Shown: positions 35,258 through 48,700 of the stretch, piece by piece
How the letters are laid out: every line of letters begins with the position of its first letter
Position numbering within the stretch: position 1 is the stretch's first letter
Origin: Antedon mediterranea
Lineage: Eukaryota > Echinodermata > Crinoidea > Comatulida > Antedonidae
DNA length: 64,000 nucleotides
Direction of reading: 5' to 3'
NCBI RefSeq assembly: GCF_964355755.1
Contig: NC_092680.1
Span: forward strand, 10,519,001 to 10,583,000
Notes under the pieces: generated by a model
Told to the model about the DNA's origin: nothing
What the model saw: only the letters and a program-made list of their open reading frames with translations
Database searches by the model: none
Translations under genes and position numbers: made by a program

Positions 35258-38200
35258 CTCGCTGATCTATCTCTCTCTCGCTGATCTATCTCTCTCTCGC
35301 TGATCTATCGCTCTCTCGCTGATCTATCTCTCTCTCTCGCTGATCTATCTCTCTCTCGCGGATCTATCTCTCTCTCTCGCTGATCTATCTCTCTCTCGCT
35401 GATCTATCCCTCTCTCGCTGATCTATCTCTCTCTCGCTGATCTATCCCTCTCTTGCTGATCTATCTCTCTCTCGCTGATCTATCCCTCTCTCGCTGATCT
35501 ATCTCTCTCTCTCGCTGATCTATCTGTGTCTTGCTGATCTATCTCTCTCTTGCTGATCTATCTGTGTCTCACTGATCTATCTCTCTCTAGCTGATCTAAC
35601 TCTCTCTCGCTGATCTATCTCTCTCTCGCTGATCTATCTGTGTCTCTCTAATCTATATCTCTCTCGCTGATATCCATCTCTCTGTCGCTTATCTATCTCT
35701 CTCTCGCTTATCTATCTCTATCTCGCTGATCTATCTCTCTCTCTCGCTGATCTATCTCTCTTTCGCTGATCTATCTCTCTGTCGCTGATCTATCTCTCTC
35801 TCGCTGATCTATTTCTCTGTCGTTGATCTATCTCTCTCTCACTGATCTGTCTCTCTGTCGCTGATCTATCTCTCTCTCGCTAATCTATCTCTCTGTCGCT
35901 GATCTATCTCTCTCTCGCTTATCTATCTCTTTCTCGCTGATCTATCTCTCTCTTGCTGATCTATCTCTCTCTTGCTGATCTATCTCTCTCTCTCGCTGAT
36001 CTATCTCTCTCTCGCTGATCTATCTCTCTTTCTCGCTGATCTATCTCTCTCTCGCTGATCTATCTCTCTCTCGCTTATCTATCTCTCTCTCGCTGATATA
36101 TCTCTCTCTCACTGATCTATCTCTCTCTCGCTGATCTATCTCTCTCTCGCTGATCTATCTCTCTCTCTCTCGCTGATCTATCTGTGTCTCGCTGATCTAT
36201 CTCTCTCTCTCGCTGATCTAACTCTCTTTCGCTGATCTATCTCTCTCTCGCTGATCTATCTGTGTCTCGCTGATCTATCTCTCTCTCGCTGATCTATCTG
36301 TGTCTCGCTGATCTATCTCCCTCTCGCTGATCTATCTCTCTCTCGCTGATCTATCTCTCTCTCGCTGATCTATCTGTGTCTCGCTGATATATCTCTCTCT
36401 CTCTCGCTGATCTATCTCTCTCTCGCTGATCTATCTCTCTCGCTGATCTATCTCTCTCTCGCTGATCTATCTCTATCTCGCTGATCTATCTCTCTCTCGC
36501 TGATCTATCTCTATCTCGCTGATCTATCTCTCTCTCGTTGATCTATCTCTCTCTCGCTGATCTATCTCTCTCTCGCTGATCTACCTCTCTCTCTCGCTGA
36601 TCTATCTCTCTCGCTGATCTATCTCTCTCTCTCTCGCTGATCTATCTCTTTCTCGCTGATCTATCTCTCTCTCGCTGATCTATCTCTCTCTCGCTGATAT
36701 ATCTCTCTCTCGCTGATCTATCTCTCTCTCGCTGATCTATCTCTCTCGCTGATCTATCGCTCTCTCGCTGATCTATCTCTCTCTCTCGCTGATCTATCTC
36801 TCTCTCGCGGATCTATCTCTCTCTCTCTCTGATCTATCTCTCTCTCGCTGATCTATCCCTCTCTCGCTGATCTATCTCTCTCTCGCTGATCTATCCCTCT
36901 CTCATCGATCTATCTCTCTCTCGCTGATCTATCTCTCTCTCGCTGATCTATCTCTCTCTCGCTGATCTATCTGTGTCTCGCTGATCTATCTCTCTCTCTC
37001 TCGCTGATCTAACTCTCTTTCGCTGATCTATCTCTCTCTCTGATCTATCTGTGTCTCGCTGATCTATCTCTCTCTCGCTGATCTATCTGTGTCTCGCTGA
37101 TCTATCTCCCTCTCGCTGATCTATCTCTCTCTCGCTGATCTATCTCTCTCTCGCTGATCTATCTGTGTCTCGCTGATATATCCCTCTCTCTCTCTCTCTC
37201 GCTGATCTATCTGTGTCTCGCTGATATATCCCTCTCTCTCTCTCTCTCGCTGATCTATCTCTCTCGCTGATCTATCTCTCTGTCGCTGATCTATCTCTCT
37301 CTCGCTGATCTATCTCTCTGTCGCTGATCTATCTCTCTCTCGCTGATCTATATCTCTCTCGCTGATCTCTCTCTCTCTCGCTGATCTATCTCTCTCTCGC
37401 TGATCTATCTCTCTCTCGCTGATCTATCTCTCTCTCGCTGATCTATCTCTCTCTCGCTGATCTATCTCTCTCTCTCTCTCTCGCTGATCTATCTCTCTCT
37501 CGCTGATCTATCTCTCTCTCTCGCTGATCTATCTCTCTCTCGCTGATCTATCTCTCTCTCGCTGATCTATCTCTCTCTCGCTGATATATCTCTCTCTCGC
37601 TGATCTATCTCTCTCTCGCTGATCTATCTCTCTCTCGCTGATCTATCGCTCTCTCGCTGATCTATCTCTCTCTCTCGCTGATCTATCTCTCTCTCGCGGA
37701 TCTATCACTCTCTCTCTCTGATCTATCTCTCTCTCGCTGATCTATCCCTCTCTCGCTGATCTATCTCTCTCTCGCTGATCTATCCCTCTCTCCTCGATCT
37801 ATCTCTCTCTCGCTGATCTATCCCTCTCTCGCTGATCTATCTCTCTCTCGCTGATCTATCTGTGTCTTGCTGATCTATCTCTCTCTTGCTGATCTATCTG
37901 TGTCTCGCTGATCTATCTCTCTCTCGCTGATCTAACTCTCTCTCGCTGATCTATCTCTCTCGCTGATCTATCTCTATCTCGCTGATCTATCTCTATCTCG
38001 CTGATCTATCTCTTTCTCGCTGATCTATCTCTCTCTCGCTGATCTATCTCTCTCTCGCTGATCTATCTGTGTCTCGCTGATCTTTCTCTCTCTCTCGCTG
38101 ATCTAACTCTCTTTCGCTGATCTATCTCTCTCTCGCTGATCTATCTGTGTCTCGCTGATCTATCTCTCTATCACTGATCTATCTGTGTCTCGCTGATCTA

Positions 38201-38270
38201 TCTCCCTCTCGCTGATCTATCTCTCTCTCGCTGATCTATCTCTCTCTCGCTGATCTATCTGTGTCTCGCT
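35258..38270 (+). repeat. Mixed block: E at 35669, J at 35819, I monomers
   Basis: A G-to-E cassette ends at 35669 with the AATCTATATC-prefixed E subfamily. The J group follows at 35819, then B and C monomers, CGCGGATC near 36807 and an ATCGATC variant near 36904. A short doublet of GATATATCCCTCTC lies at 37174-37260. The block is matched by 58510-61520 in macro copy 2 (E at 58920). From 35669 to 45587 no E monomer is seen. Confidence 0.65.
37165..37260 (+). repeat. Short doublet of CTGTGTCTCGCTGATATATCCC
   Basis: CTGTGTCTC, then GATATATCCC plus an extended CT run, occurs twice within about 95 bp. It is also doubled near 60415-60500 in macro copy 2, so it predates the 25.3-kb duplication. 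At 38870, 40350, 43870 and 47095 the same element occurs once. Confidence 0.75.
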
Positions 38271-41240
38271 GATATATCTCTCTCTCTCTCGCTGATCTAT
38301 CTCTCTCTCGCTGATCCATCTCTCTCGCTGATCTATCTCTCTCTCACTCATCTATCTCTCTGTCGCTGATCTATCTCTCTGTCGCTGATCTATCTCTCTC
38401 TCTCGCTGATCTATATCTCTCTCGCTGATCTATCTCTCTCTCTCGCTGATCTATCTCTCTCTCGCTGATCTATCTATCTCTCTGTCGCTGATCTATCTCT
38501 CTCTCGCTGATCTATCTCTCTGTCGTTGATCTATCTCTCTCTCGCTCATCTATCTCTCTCTCGCTGATCTATCTCTCTCTCGCTGATCTATCCCTCTCTC
38601 CTCGATCTATCTCTCTCTCGCTGATCTATCTCTCTCTCTCGCTGATCTATCTGTGTCTCGCTGATCTATCTCTCTCTCTCTCTCTCGCTGATCTAACTCT
38701 CTTTCGCTGATCTATCTCTCTCTCTCTGATCTATCTGTGTCTCGCTGATCTATCTCTCTCTCTCGCGTATCTATCTGTGTCTCGCTGATCTATCTCCCTC
38801 TCGCTGATCTATCTCTCTCTCGCTGATCTATCTCTCTCTCGCTGATCTATCTGTGTCTCGCTGATATATCCCTCTCTCTCTCTCTCTCTCGCTGATCTAT
38901 CTCTCTCGCTGATCTATCTCTCTCGCTGATCTATATCTATGTCGCTGATCTATCTCTCTCTCGCTGATCTATCTCTCTGTCGCTGATCTATCTCTCTCTC
39001 GCTGATCTATATCTTTCTCGCTGATCTCTCTCTCTCTCGCTGATCTATCTCTCTCTCGCTGATCTATCTCTCTCTCGCTGATCTATCTCTCTCTCGCTGA
39101 TCTATCTCTCTCTCGCTGATCTCTCTCTCTCTCTCTCTCTCGCTGATCTATCTCTCTCTCGCTGATCTATCTCTCTCTCTCGCTGATCTATCTCTCTCTC
39201 GCTGATCTATCTCTCTCTCGCTGATCTATCTCTCTCTCGCTGATATATCTCTCTCTCGCTGATCTATCTCTCTCTCGCTGATCTATCTCTCTAACGCTGA
39301 TCTATCGCTCTCTCGCTGATCTATCTCTCTCTCTCGCTGATCTATCTCTCTCTCGCGGATCTATCACTCTCTCTCTGATCTATCTCTCTCTCGCTGATCT
39401 ATCCCTCTCTCGCTGATCTATCTCTCTCTCGCTGATCTATCCCTCTCTCCTCGATCTATCTCTCTCTCGCTGATCTATCCCTCTCTCGCTGATCTATTTC
39501 TCTCTCACTGATCTATCTGTGTCTTGCTGATCTATCTCTCTCTTGCTGATCTATCTGTGTCTCACTGATCTATCTCTCTCTCGCTGATCTAACTCTCTCT
39601 CGCTGATCTATCTTTCTCGCTGATCTATCTCTATCTCGCTGATCTATCTCTATCTCGCAGATCTATCTCTTTCTCGCTGATCTATCTCTCTCTCGCTGAT
39701 CTATCTCTCTCTCGCTGATCTATCTCTCTCTCGCTGATCTATCTGTGTCTCGCTGATATATCTCTCTCTCTCTCTCGCTGATCTATCTCTCTCTCGCTGA
39801 TCCATCTCTCTCGCTGATCTATCTCTCTCTCACTCATCTATCTCTCTGTCGCTGATCTATCTCTCTGTCGCTGATCTATCTCTCTCTCTCGCTGATCTAT
39901 ATCTCTCTCGCTGATCTATCTCTCTCTCTCGCTGATCTATCTCTCTCTCGCTGATCTATCTATCTCTCTGTCGCTGATCTATCTCTCTCTCGCTGATCTA
40001 TCTCTCTGTCGTTGATCTATCTCTCTCTCGCTCATCTATCTCTCTCTCGCTGATCTATCTCTCTCTCGCTGATCTATCCCTCTCTCCTCGATCTATCTCT
40101 CTCTCGCTGATCTATCTCTCTCTCTCGCTGATCTATCTGTGTCTCGCTGATCTATCTCTCTCTCTCTCTCTCGCTGATCTAACTCTCTTTCGCTGATCTA
40201 TCTCTCTCTCTCTGATCTATCTGTGTCTCGCTGATCTATCTCTCTCTCTCGCGTATCTATCTGTGTCTCGCTGATCTATCTCCCTCTCGCTGATCTATCT
40301 CTCTCTCGCTGATCTATCTCTCTCTCGCTGATCTATCTGTGTCTCGCTGATATATCCCTCTCTCTCTCTCTCTCTCGCTGATCTATCTCTCTCGCTGATC
40401 TATCTCTCTCGCTGATCTATATCTATGTCACTGATCTATCTCTCTCTCGCTGATCTATCTCTCTGTCGCTGATCTATCTCTCTCTCGCTGATCTATATCT
40501 CTCTCGCTGATCTCTCTCTCTCTCGCTGATCTATCTCTCTCTCGCTGATCTATCTCTCTCTCGCTGATCTATCTCTCTCTCGCTGATCTATCTCTCTCTC
40601 GCTGATCTCTCTCTCTCTCTCTCTCTCTCGCTGATCTATCTCTCTCTCGCTGATCTATCTCTCTCTCTCGCTGATCTATCTCTCTCTCGCTGATCTATCT
40701 CTCTCTCGCTGATATATCTCTCTCTCGCTGATCTATCTCTCTCTCGCTGATCTATCTCTCTAACGCTGATCTATCGCTCTCTCGCTGATCTATCTCTCTC
40801 TCTCGCTGATCTATCTCTCTCTCGCGGATCTATCACTCTCTCTCTCTGATCTATCTCTCTCTCGCTGATCTATCCCTCTCTCGCTGATCTATCTCTCTCT
40901 CGCTGATCTATCCCTCTCTCCTCGATCTATCTCTCTCTCGCTGATCTATCCCTCTCTCGCTGATCTATTTCTCTCTCACTGATCTATCTGTGTCTTGCTG
41001 ATCTATCTCTCTCTTGCTGATCTATCTGTGTCTCGCTGATCTATCTCTCTCTCGCTGATCTAACTCTCTCTCGCTGATCTATCTTTCTCGCTGATCTATC
41101 TCTATCTCGCTGATCTATCTCTATCTCGCAGATCTATCTCTTTCTCGCTGATCTATCTCTCTCTCGCTGATCTATCTCTCTCTCGCTGATCTATCTGTGT
41201 CTCGCTGATCTTTCTCTCTCTCTCGCTGATCTAACTCTCT
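38270..41240 (+). repeat. 1,486-bp tandem duplication
   Basis: Rare marks recur 1,486 bp apart: GATCCATC at 38313 and 39799, ATATCTATG at 38933 and 40419. CTAACGCTG at 39292 and 40761 gives 1,469, one 17-bp monomer less. The same tandem appears in macro copy 2 (ATATCTATG at 62188 and 63674). GATCTTTC at 38079 and 41207 marks the flanks and lies outside the duplicated part. The second copies of ATATCTATG are followed by TCACTG, the first by TCGCTG, in both macro copies. Confidence 0.85.
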
Positions 41241-44200
41241 TTCGCTGATCTATCTCTCTCTCGCTGATCTATCTGTGTCTCGCTGATCTATCTCTCTCTC
41301 ACTGATCTATCTGTGTCTCGCTGATCTATCTCCCTCTCGCTGATCTATCTCTCTCTCGCTGATCTATCTCTCTCTCGCTGATCTATCTGTGTCTCGCTGA
41401 TATATCTCTCTCTCTCGCTGATCTATCTCTCTCTCGCTGATCCATCTCACTCGCTGATCTATCTCTCTCTCGCTCATCTATCTCTCTCTCGCTGATCTAT
41501 CTCTCTGTCGCTGATCTATCTCTCTCTCTCGCTGATCTATATCTCTCTCGCTGATCTATCTCTCTCTCTCGCTGATCTATTTCTCTGTCGTTGATCTATC
41601 TCTCTCTCGCTGATCTGTCTCTCTGTCGCTGATCTATCTCTCTCTCGCTAATCTATCTCTCTGTCGCTGATCTATCTCTCTCTCGCTTATCTATCTCTTT
41701 CTCGCTGATCTATCTCTCTCTTGCTGATCTATCTCTCTCTTGCTGATCTATCTCTCTCTCTCGCTGATCTATCTCTCTCTCGCTGATCTATCTCTCTTTC
41801 TCGCTGATCTATCTCTCTCTCGCTGATCTATCTCTCTCTCGCTTATCTATCTCTCTCTCGCTGATATATCTCTCTCTCACTGATCTATCTCTCTCTCGCT
41901 GATCTATCTCTCTCTCGCTGATCTATCTCTCTCTCTCTCGCTGATCTATCTGTTTCTCGCTGATCTATCTCTCTCTCTCGCTGATCTAACTCTCTTTCGC
42001 TGATCTATCTCTCTCTCGCTGATCTATCTGTGTCTCGCTGATCTATCTCTCTCTCTCGCTGATCTATCTGTGTCTCGCTGATCTATCTCCCTCTCGCTGA
42101 TCTATCTCTCTCTCGCTGATCTATCTCTCTCTCGCTGATCTATCTGTGTCTCGCTGATATATCTCTCTCTCTCGCTGATCTATCTCTCTCTCGCTGATCT
42201 ATCTCTCTCGCTGATCTATCTCTCTCTCGCTCATCTATCTCTCTCTCGCTGATCTATCTCTCTGTCGCTGATCTATCTCTCTCTCGCTGATCTATATCTC
42301 TCTCGCTGATCTATCTCTCTCTCTCGCTGATCTATCTCTCTCGCTGATCTATCTATCTCTCTGTCGCTGATCTATCTCTCTCTCACTGATCAATCTCTCT
42401 GTCGTTGATCTATCTCTCTCTCGCTGATCTGTCTCTCTGTCGCTGATCTATCTCTCTCTCGCTAATCTATCTCTCTGTCGCTGATCTATCTCTCTCTCGC
42501 TTATCTATCTCTTTCTCGCTGATCTATCTCTCTCTCGCTGATCTATCTCTTTCTCGCTGATCTATCTCTCTCTCGCTGATATATCTCTCTCTCGCTGATC
42601 TATCTCTCTCTCGCTGATCTATCTCTCTCTCGCTGATCTATCTCTATCTCGCTGATCTATCTCTCTCTCGCTGATCTATCTCTATCTCGCTGATCTATCT
42701 CTCTCTCGCTGATATATCTCTCTCTCTCTGATCTATCTCTCTCTCGCTGATCTATCTCTCTCTCTCGCTGATCTATCTCTCTCTCGCTGATCTATCTCTC
42801 TCTCGCTTATCTATCTCTCTCTCGCTGATCTATCTCTCTCTCGCTGATCTATCGCTCTCTCGCTGATCTATATCTCTCTCGCTGATCTATCCCTCTCTCG
42901 CTGATCTATCTCTCTCTCTCGCTGATCTATCTGTGTCTTGCTGATCTATCTCTCTCTCGCTGATCTATCTGTGTCTCGCTGATCTATCTCTCTCTCTCGC
43001 TGATCTAACTCTCTTTCGCTGATCTATCTCTCTCTCGTTGATCTATCTGTGTCTCGCTGATCTATCTCTCTCTCGCTGATCTAACTCTCTCTCGCTGATC
43101 TATCTCTCTCGCTGATCTATCTCTATCTCGCTGATCTATCTCTCTCTCGCTGATCTATCTGTGTCTCGCTGATCTATCTCTCTATCACTGATCTATCTGT
43201 GTCTCGCTGATCTATCTCCCTCTCGCTGATCTATCTCTCTCTCGCTGATCTATCTCTCTCTCGCTGATCTATCTGTGTCTCGCTGATATATATCTCTCTC
43301 TCTCGCTGATCTATCTCTCTCTCGCTGATCAATCTCTCTCGCTGATCTATCTCTCTCTCACTCATCTATCTCTCTGTCGCTGATCTATCTCTCTGTCGCT
43401 GATCTATCTCTCTCTCTCGCTGATCTATATCTCTCTCGCTGATCTATCTCTCTCTCTCGCTGATCTATCTCTCTCTCGCTGATCTATCTATCTCTCTGTC
43501 GCTGATCTATCTCTCTCTCGCTGATCTATCTCTCTGTCGTTGATCTATCTCTCTCTCGCTCATCTATCTCTCTCTCGCTGATCTATCTCTCTCTCGCTGA
43601 TCTATCCCTCTCTCCTCGATCTATCTCTCTCTCGCTGATCTATCTCTCTCTCTCGCTGATCTATCTGTGTCTCGCTGATCTATCTCTCTCTCTCTCTCGC
43701 TGATCTAACTCTCTTTCGCTGATCTATCTCTCTCTCTCTGATCTATCTGTGTCTCGCTGATCTATCTCTCTCTCGCGTATCTATCTGTGTCTCGCTGATC
43801 TATCTCCCTCTCGCTGATCTATCTCTCTCTCGCTGATCTATCTCTCTCTCGCTGATCTATCTGTGTCTCGCTGATATATCCCTCTCTCTCTCTCTCTCTC
43901 GCTGATCTATCTCTCTCGCTGATCTATCTCTCTCGCTGATCTATATCTCTGTCGCTGATCTATCTCTCTCTCGCTGATCTATCTCTCTGTCGCTGATCTA
44001 TCTCTCTCTCGCTGATCTATATCTCTCTCGCTGATCTCTCTCTCTCTCGCTGATCTATCTCTCTCTCGCTGATCTATCTCTCTCTCGCTGATCTATCTCT
44101 CTCTCGCTGATCTATCTCTCTCTCGCTGATCTATCTCTCTCTCTCTCTCTCTCTCGCTGATCTATCTCTCTCTCGCTGATCTATCTCTCTCTCTCGCTGA

Positions 44201-44950
44201 TCTATCTCTCTCTCGCTGATCTATCTCTCTCTCGCTGATCTATCTCTCTCTCGCTGATATATCTCTCTCTCGCTGATCTATCTCTCTCTCGCTGATCTAT
44301 CTCTCTAACGCTGATCTATCGCTCTCTCGCTGATCTATCTCTCTCTCTCGCTGATCTATCTCTCTCTCGCGGATCTATCACTCTCTCTCTCTGATCTATC
44401 TCTCTCTCGCTGATCTATCCCTCTCTCGCTGATCTATCTCTCTCTCGCTGATCTATCCCTCTCTCCTCGATCTATCTCTCTCTCGCTGATCTATCCCTCT
44501 CTCGCTGATCTATCTCTCTCTCACTGATCTATCTGTGTCTTGCTGATCTATCTCTCTCTTGCTGATCTATCTGTGTCTCGCTGATCTATCTCTCTCTCGC
44601 TGATCTAACTCTCTCTCGCTGATCTATCTTTCTCGCTGATCTATCTCTATCTCGCTGATCTATCTCTATCTCGCAGATCTATCTCTTTCTCGCTGATCTA
44701 TCTCTCTCTCGCTGATCTATCTCTCTCTCGCTGATCTATCTGTGTCTCGCTGATCTTTCTCTCTCTCTCGCTGATCTAACTCTCTTTCGCTGATCTATCT
44801 CTCTCTCGCTGATCTATCTGTGTCTCGCTGATCTATCTCTCTCTCACTGATCTATCTGTGTCTCGCTGATCTATCTCCCTCTCGCTGATCTATCTCTCTC
44901 TCGCTGATCTATCTCTCTCTCGCTGATCTATCTGTGTCTCGCTGATATAT
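41240..44950 (+). repeat. J-rich block and 3.5-kb-shifted relative of 38-41 kb
   Basis: J groups lie at 41588 and 42401, with GCTAATC and GCTTATC after each. From about 43100 the sequence follows 39.5-41.4 kb at a shift of about 3,524-3,546 bp: ATATCTCTG at 43943 versus ATATCTATG at 40419, CTAACGCTG at 44306 versus 40761, GATCTTTC at 44752 versus 41207. The base change at 43943 (CTCTG rather than CTATG) shows this copy lacks the variant in the 1,486-bp pair. No E monomer is present. Confidence 0.7.
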
Positions 44951-45724
44951 CTCTCTCTCTCTCGCTGATCTATCTCTCTCTCGCTGATCCATCTCTCTCG
45001 CTGATCTATCTCTCTCTCGCTCATCTATCTCTCTCTCGCTGATCTATCGCTCTGTCGCTGATCTATCTCTCTCTCTCGCTGATCTATATCTCTCTCGCTG
45101 ATCTATCTCTCTCTCTCGCTGATCTATCTCTCTCTCGCTGATCTATATATCTCTCTGTCGCTGATCTATCTCTCTCTCGCTGACCTATCTCTCTCTCGCT
45201 GATCTATCTCTCTCTCGCTGATCTATCGCTCTCTCGCTGATCTATCTCTCTCTCTCGCTGATCTATCTCTCTCTCGCGGATCTATCTCTCTCTCTCTCTG
45301 ATCTATCTCTCTCTCGCTGATCTATCCCTCTCTCGCTGATCTATCTCTCTCTCGCTGATCTATCCCTCTCTTGCTGATCTATCTCTCTCTCGCTGATCTA
45401 TCCCTCTCTCGCTGATCTATCTCTCTCTCTCGCTGATCTATCTGTGTCTTGCTGATCTATCTCTCTCTCGCTGATCTATCTGTGTCTCGCTGATCTATCT
45501 CTCTCTCGCTGATCTAACTCTCTCTCGCTGATCTATCTCTCTCTCGCTGATCTATCTGTGTCTCTCTAATCTTTATCTCTCTCGCTGATATCCATCTCTC
45601 TGTCGCTTATCTATCTCTCTCTCGCTTATCTATCTCTATCTCGCTGATCTATCTCTCTCTCTCGCTGATCTATCTCTCTTTCGCTGATCTATCTCTCTGT
45701 CGCTGATCTATCTCTCTCTCGCTG
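44950..45724 (+). repeat. G-to-E cassette ending at E 45587
   Basis: CGCGGATC near 45277 is followed by CCCTCTC, CTTGCTG, B and C monomers, then E at 45587 with the prefix CTCTCTAATCTTTATC, a one-base variant of the AATCTATATC subfamily. The order matches 35.35-35.8 kb. Confidence 0.7.
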
Positions 45725-48700
45725 ATCTATTTCTCTGTCGTTGATCTATCTCTCTCTCGCTGATCTGTCTCTCTGTCGCTGATCTATCTCTCTCTCCCTA
45801 ATCTATCTCTCTGTCGCTGATCTATCTCTCTCTCGCTTATCTATCTCTTTCTCGCTGATCTATCTCTCTCTTGCTGATCTATCTCTCTCTTGCTGATCTA
45901 TCTCTCTCTCTCGCTGATCTATCTCTCTCTCGCTGATCTATCTCTCTTTCTCGCTGATCTATCTCTCTCTCGCTGATCTATCTCTCTCTCGCTGATCTAT
46001 CTCTCTCTCACTGATATATCTCTCTCTCACTGATCTATCTCTCTCTCGCTGATCTATCTCTCTCTCGCTGATCTATCTCTCTCTCTCTCGCTGATCTATC
46101 TGTGTCTCGCTGATCTATCTCTCTCTCTCGCTGATCTAACTCTCTTTCGCTGATCTATCTCTCTCTCGTTGATCTATCTGTGTCTCGCTGATCTATCTCT
46201 CTCTCGCTGATCTATCTGTGTCTCGCTGATCTATCTCCCTCTCGCTGATCTATCTCTCTCTCGCTGATCTATCTCTCTCTCGCTGATCTATCTGTGTCTC
46301 GCTGATATATCTCTCTCTCTCTCGCTGATCTATCTCTCTCTCGCTGATCTATCTCTCTCGCTGATCTATCTCTCTCTCGCTGATCTATCTCTATCTCGCT
46401 GATCTATCTCTCTCTCGCTGATCTATCTCTATCTCGCTGATCTATCTCTCTCTCGTTGATCTATCTCTCTCTCGCTGATCTATCTCTCTCTCGCTGATCT
46501 ACCTCTCTCTCTCGCTGATCTATCTCTCTCGCTGATCTATCTCTCTCTCTCACTGATCTATCTCTTTCTCGCTGATCTATCTCTCTCTCGCTGATCTATC
46601 TCTCTCTCGCTGATATATCTCTCTCTCGCTGATCTATCTCTCTCTCGCTGATCTATCTCTCTCGCTGATCTATCGCTCTCTCGCTGATCTATCTCTCTCT
46701 CTCGCTGATCTATCTCTCTCTCGCGGATCTATCTCTCTCTCTCTCTGATCTATCTCTCTCTCGCTGATCTATCCCTCTCTCGCTGATCTATCTCTCTCTG
46801 GCTGATCTATCCCTCTCTCCTCGATCTATCTCTCTCTCGCTGATCTATCTCTCTCGCTCTCGCTGATCTATCTCTCTCTCGCTGATCTATCTGTGTCTCG
46901 CTGATCTATCTCTCTCTCTCTCGCTGATCTAACTCTCTTTCGCTGATCTATCTCTCTCTCTGATCTATCTGTGTCTCGCTGATCTATCTCTCTCTCGCTG
47001 ATCTATCTGTGTCTCGCTGATCTATCTCCCTCTCGCTGATCTATCTCTCTCTCGCTGATCTATCTCTTTCTCGCTGATCTATCTGTGTCTCGCTGATATA
47101 TCCCTCTCTCTCTCTCTCTCTCGCTGATCTATCTCTCTCGCTGATCTATCTCTCTGTCGCTGATCTATCTCTCTCTCGCTGATCTATCTCTCTCTCGCTG
47201 ATCTATCTCTCTCTCGCTGATCTATATCTCTCTCGCTGATCTCTCTCTCTCTCGCTGATCTATCTCTCTCTCGCTGATCTATCTTTCTCTCGCTGATCTA
47301 TCTCTCTCTCGCTGATCTATCTCTCTCTCGCTGATCTATCTCTCTCTCTCTCTCTCTCGCTGATCTATCTCTCTCTCGCTGATCTATCTCTCTCTCTCGC
47401 TGATCTATCTTTCTCTCGCTGATCTATCTCTCTCTCGCTGATCTATCTCTCTCTCGCTTATATATATCTCTCTCTCGCTGATCTATCTCTCTCTCGCTGA
47501 TCTATCTCTCTCTCGCTGATCTATCTCTCTCTCTCGCTGATCTATCTCTCTCTCTCGCTGATCTATCTCTCTCTCGCGGATCTATCACTCTCTCTCTCTC
47601 TCTGATCTATCTCTCTCTCGCTGATCTATCCCTCTCTCGCTGATCTATCTCTCTCTCGCTGATCTATCCCTCTCTCCTCGATCTATTTCTCTCTCGCTGA
47701 TCTATCCCTCTCTCGCTGATCTATCTCTCTCTCGCTGATCTATCTGTGTCTTGCTGATCTATCTCTCTCTTGCTGATCTATCTGTGTCTCGCTGATCTAT
47801 CTCTCTCTCGCTGATCTAACTCTCTCTCGCTGATCTATCTCTCTCGCTGATCTATCTCTATCTCGCTGATCTATCTCTATCTCGCTGATCTATCTCTTTC
47901 TCGCTGATCTATCTCTCTCTCGCTGATCTATTTCTCTGTCGTTGATCTATCTCTCTCTCGCTGATCTGTCTCTCTGTCGCTGATCTATCTCTCTCTCCCT
48001 AATCTATCTCTCTGTCGCTGATCTATCTCTCTCTCGCTTATCTATCTCTTTCTCGCTGATCTATCTCTCTCTTGCTGATCTATCTCTCTCTTGCTGATCT
48101 ATCTCTCTCTCTCGCTGATCTATCTCTCTCTCGCTGATCTATCTCTCTTTCTCGCTGATCTATCTCTCTCTCGCTGATCTATCTCTCTCTCGCTTATCTA
48201 TCTCTCTCTCACTGATATATCTCTCTCTCACTGATCTATCTCTCTCTCGCTGATCTATCTCTCTCTCGCTGATCTATCTCTCTCTCTCTCGCTGATCTAT
48301 CTGTGTCTCGCTGATCTATCTCTCTCTCTCGCTGATCTAACTCTCTTTCGCTGATCTATCTCTCTCTCGTTGATCTATCTGTGTCTCGCTGATCTATCTC
48401 TCTCTCGCTGATCTATCTGTGTCTCGCTGATCTATCTCCCTCTCGCTGATCTATCTCTCTCTCGCTGATCTATCTCTCTCTCGCTGATCTATCTGTGTCT
48501 CGCTGATATATCTCTCTCTCTCTCGCTGATCTATCTCTCTCTCGCTGATCTATCTCTCTCGCTGATCTATCTCTCTCTCGCTGATCTATCTCTATCTCGC
48601 TGATCTATCTCTCTCTCGCTGATCTATCTCTATCTCGCTGATCTATCTCTCTCTCGTTGATCTATCTCTCTCTCGCTGATCTATCTCTCTCTCGCTGATC

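Larger units (their letters stand above)
31592..35258 (+). repeat. Nested 1,970-bp duplication with a partial third copy
   Basis: Rare variants recur exactly 1,970 bp apart: CTTTTGCTG at 31674 and 33644, GCTGTTC at 32101 and 34071, GATATATATGTG at 32254 and 34224, GGTCGATC at 32311 and 34281. Between the two long copies lies a partial copy of about 300 bp that starts with an H monomer at 33289 and repeats 31592-31890 at a shift of 1,697. Macro copy 2 has this region once (GCTGTTC near 57316, GGTCGATC at 57526). The event is therefore private to copy 1, or was lost from copy 2. Confidence 0.88.

Noticed and set aside
35581-35600. TAGCTGATCTAAC at about 35588 as a further H monomer
   Set aside because: It lacks the GATTTATCTCCC part and sits in the B-C region of a cassette, so it looks like an independent CG-to-AG change in a C-type monomer. 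A related change is seen near 58836.
47455-47472. TATA-box-like TTATATATATCTC and the many GATATATC sites
   Set aside because: GATATATC is a frequent one-base variant of GATCTATC spread through the array. No gene or start region follows any of them, so calling promoters would be unsupported.
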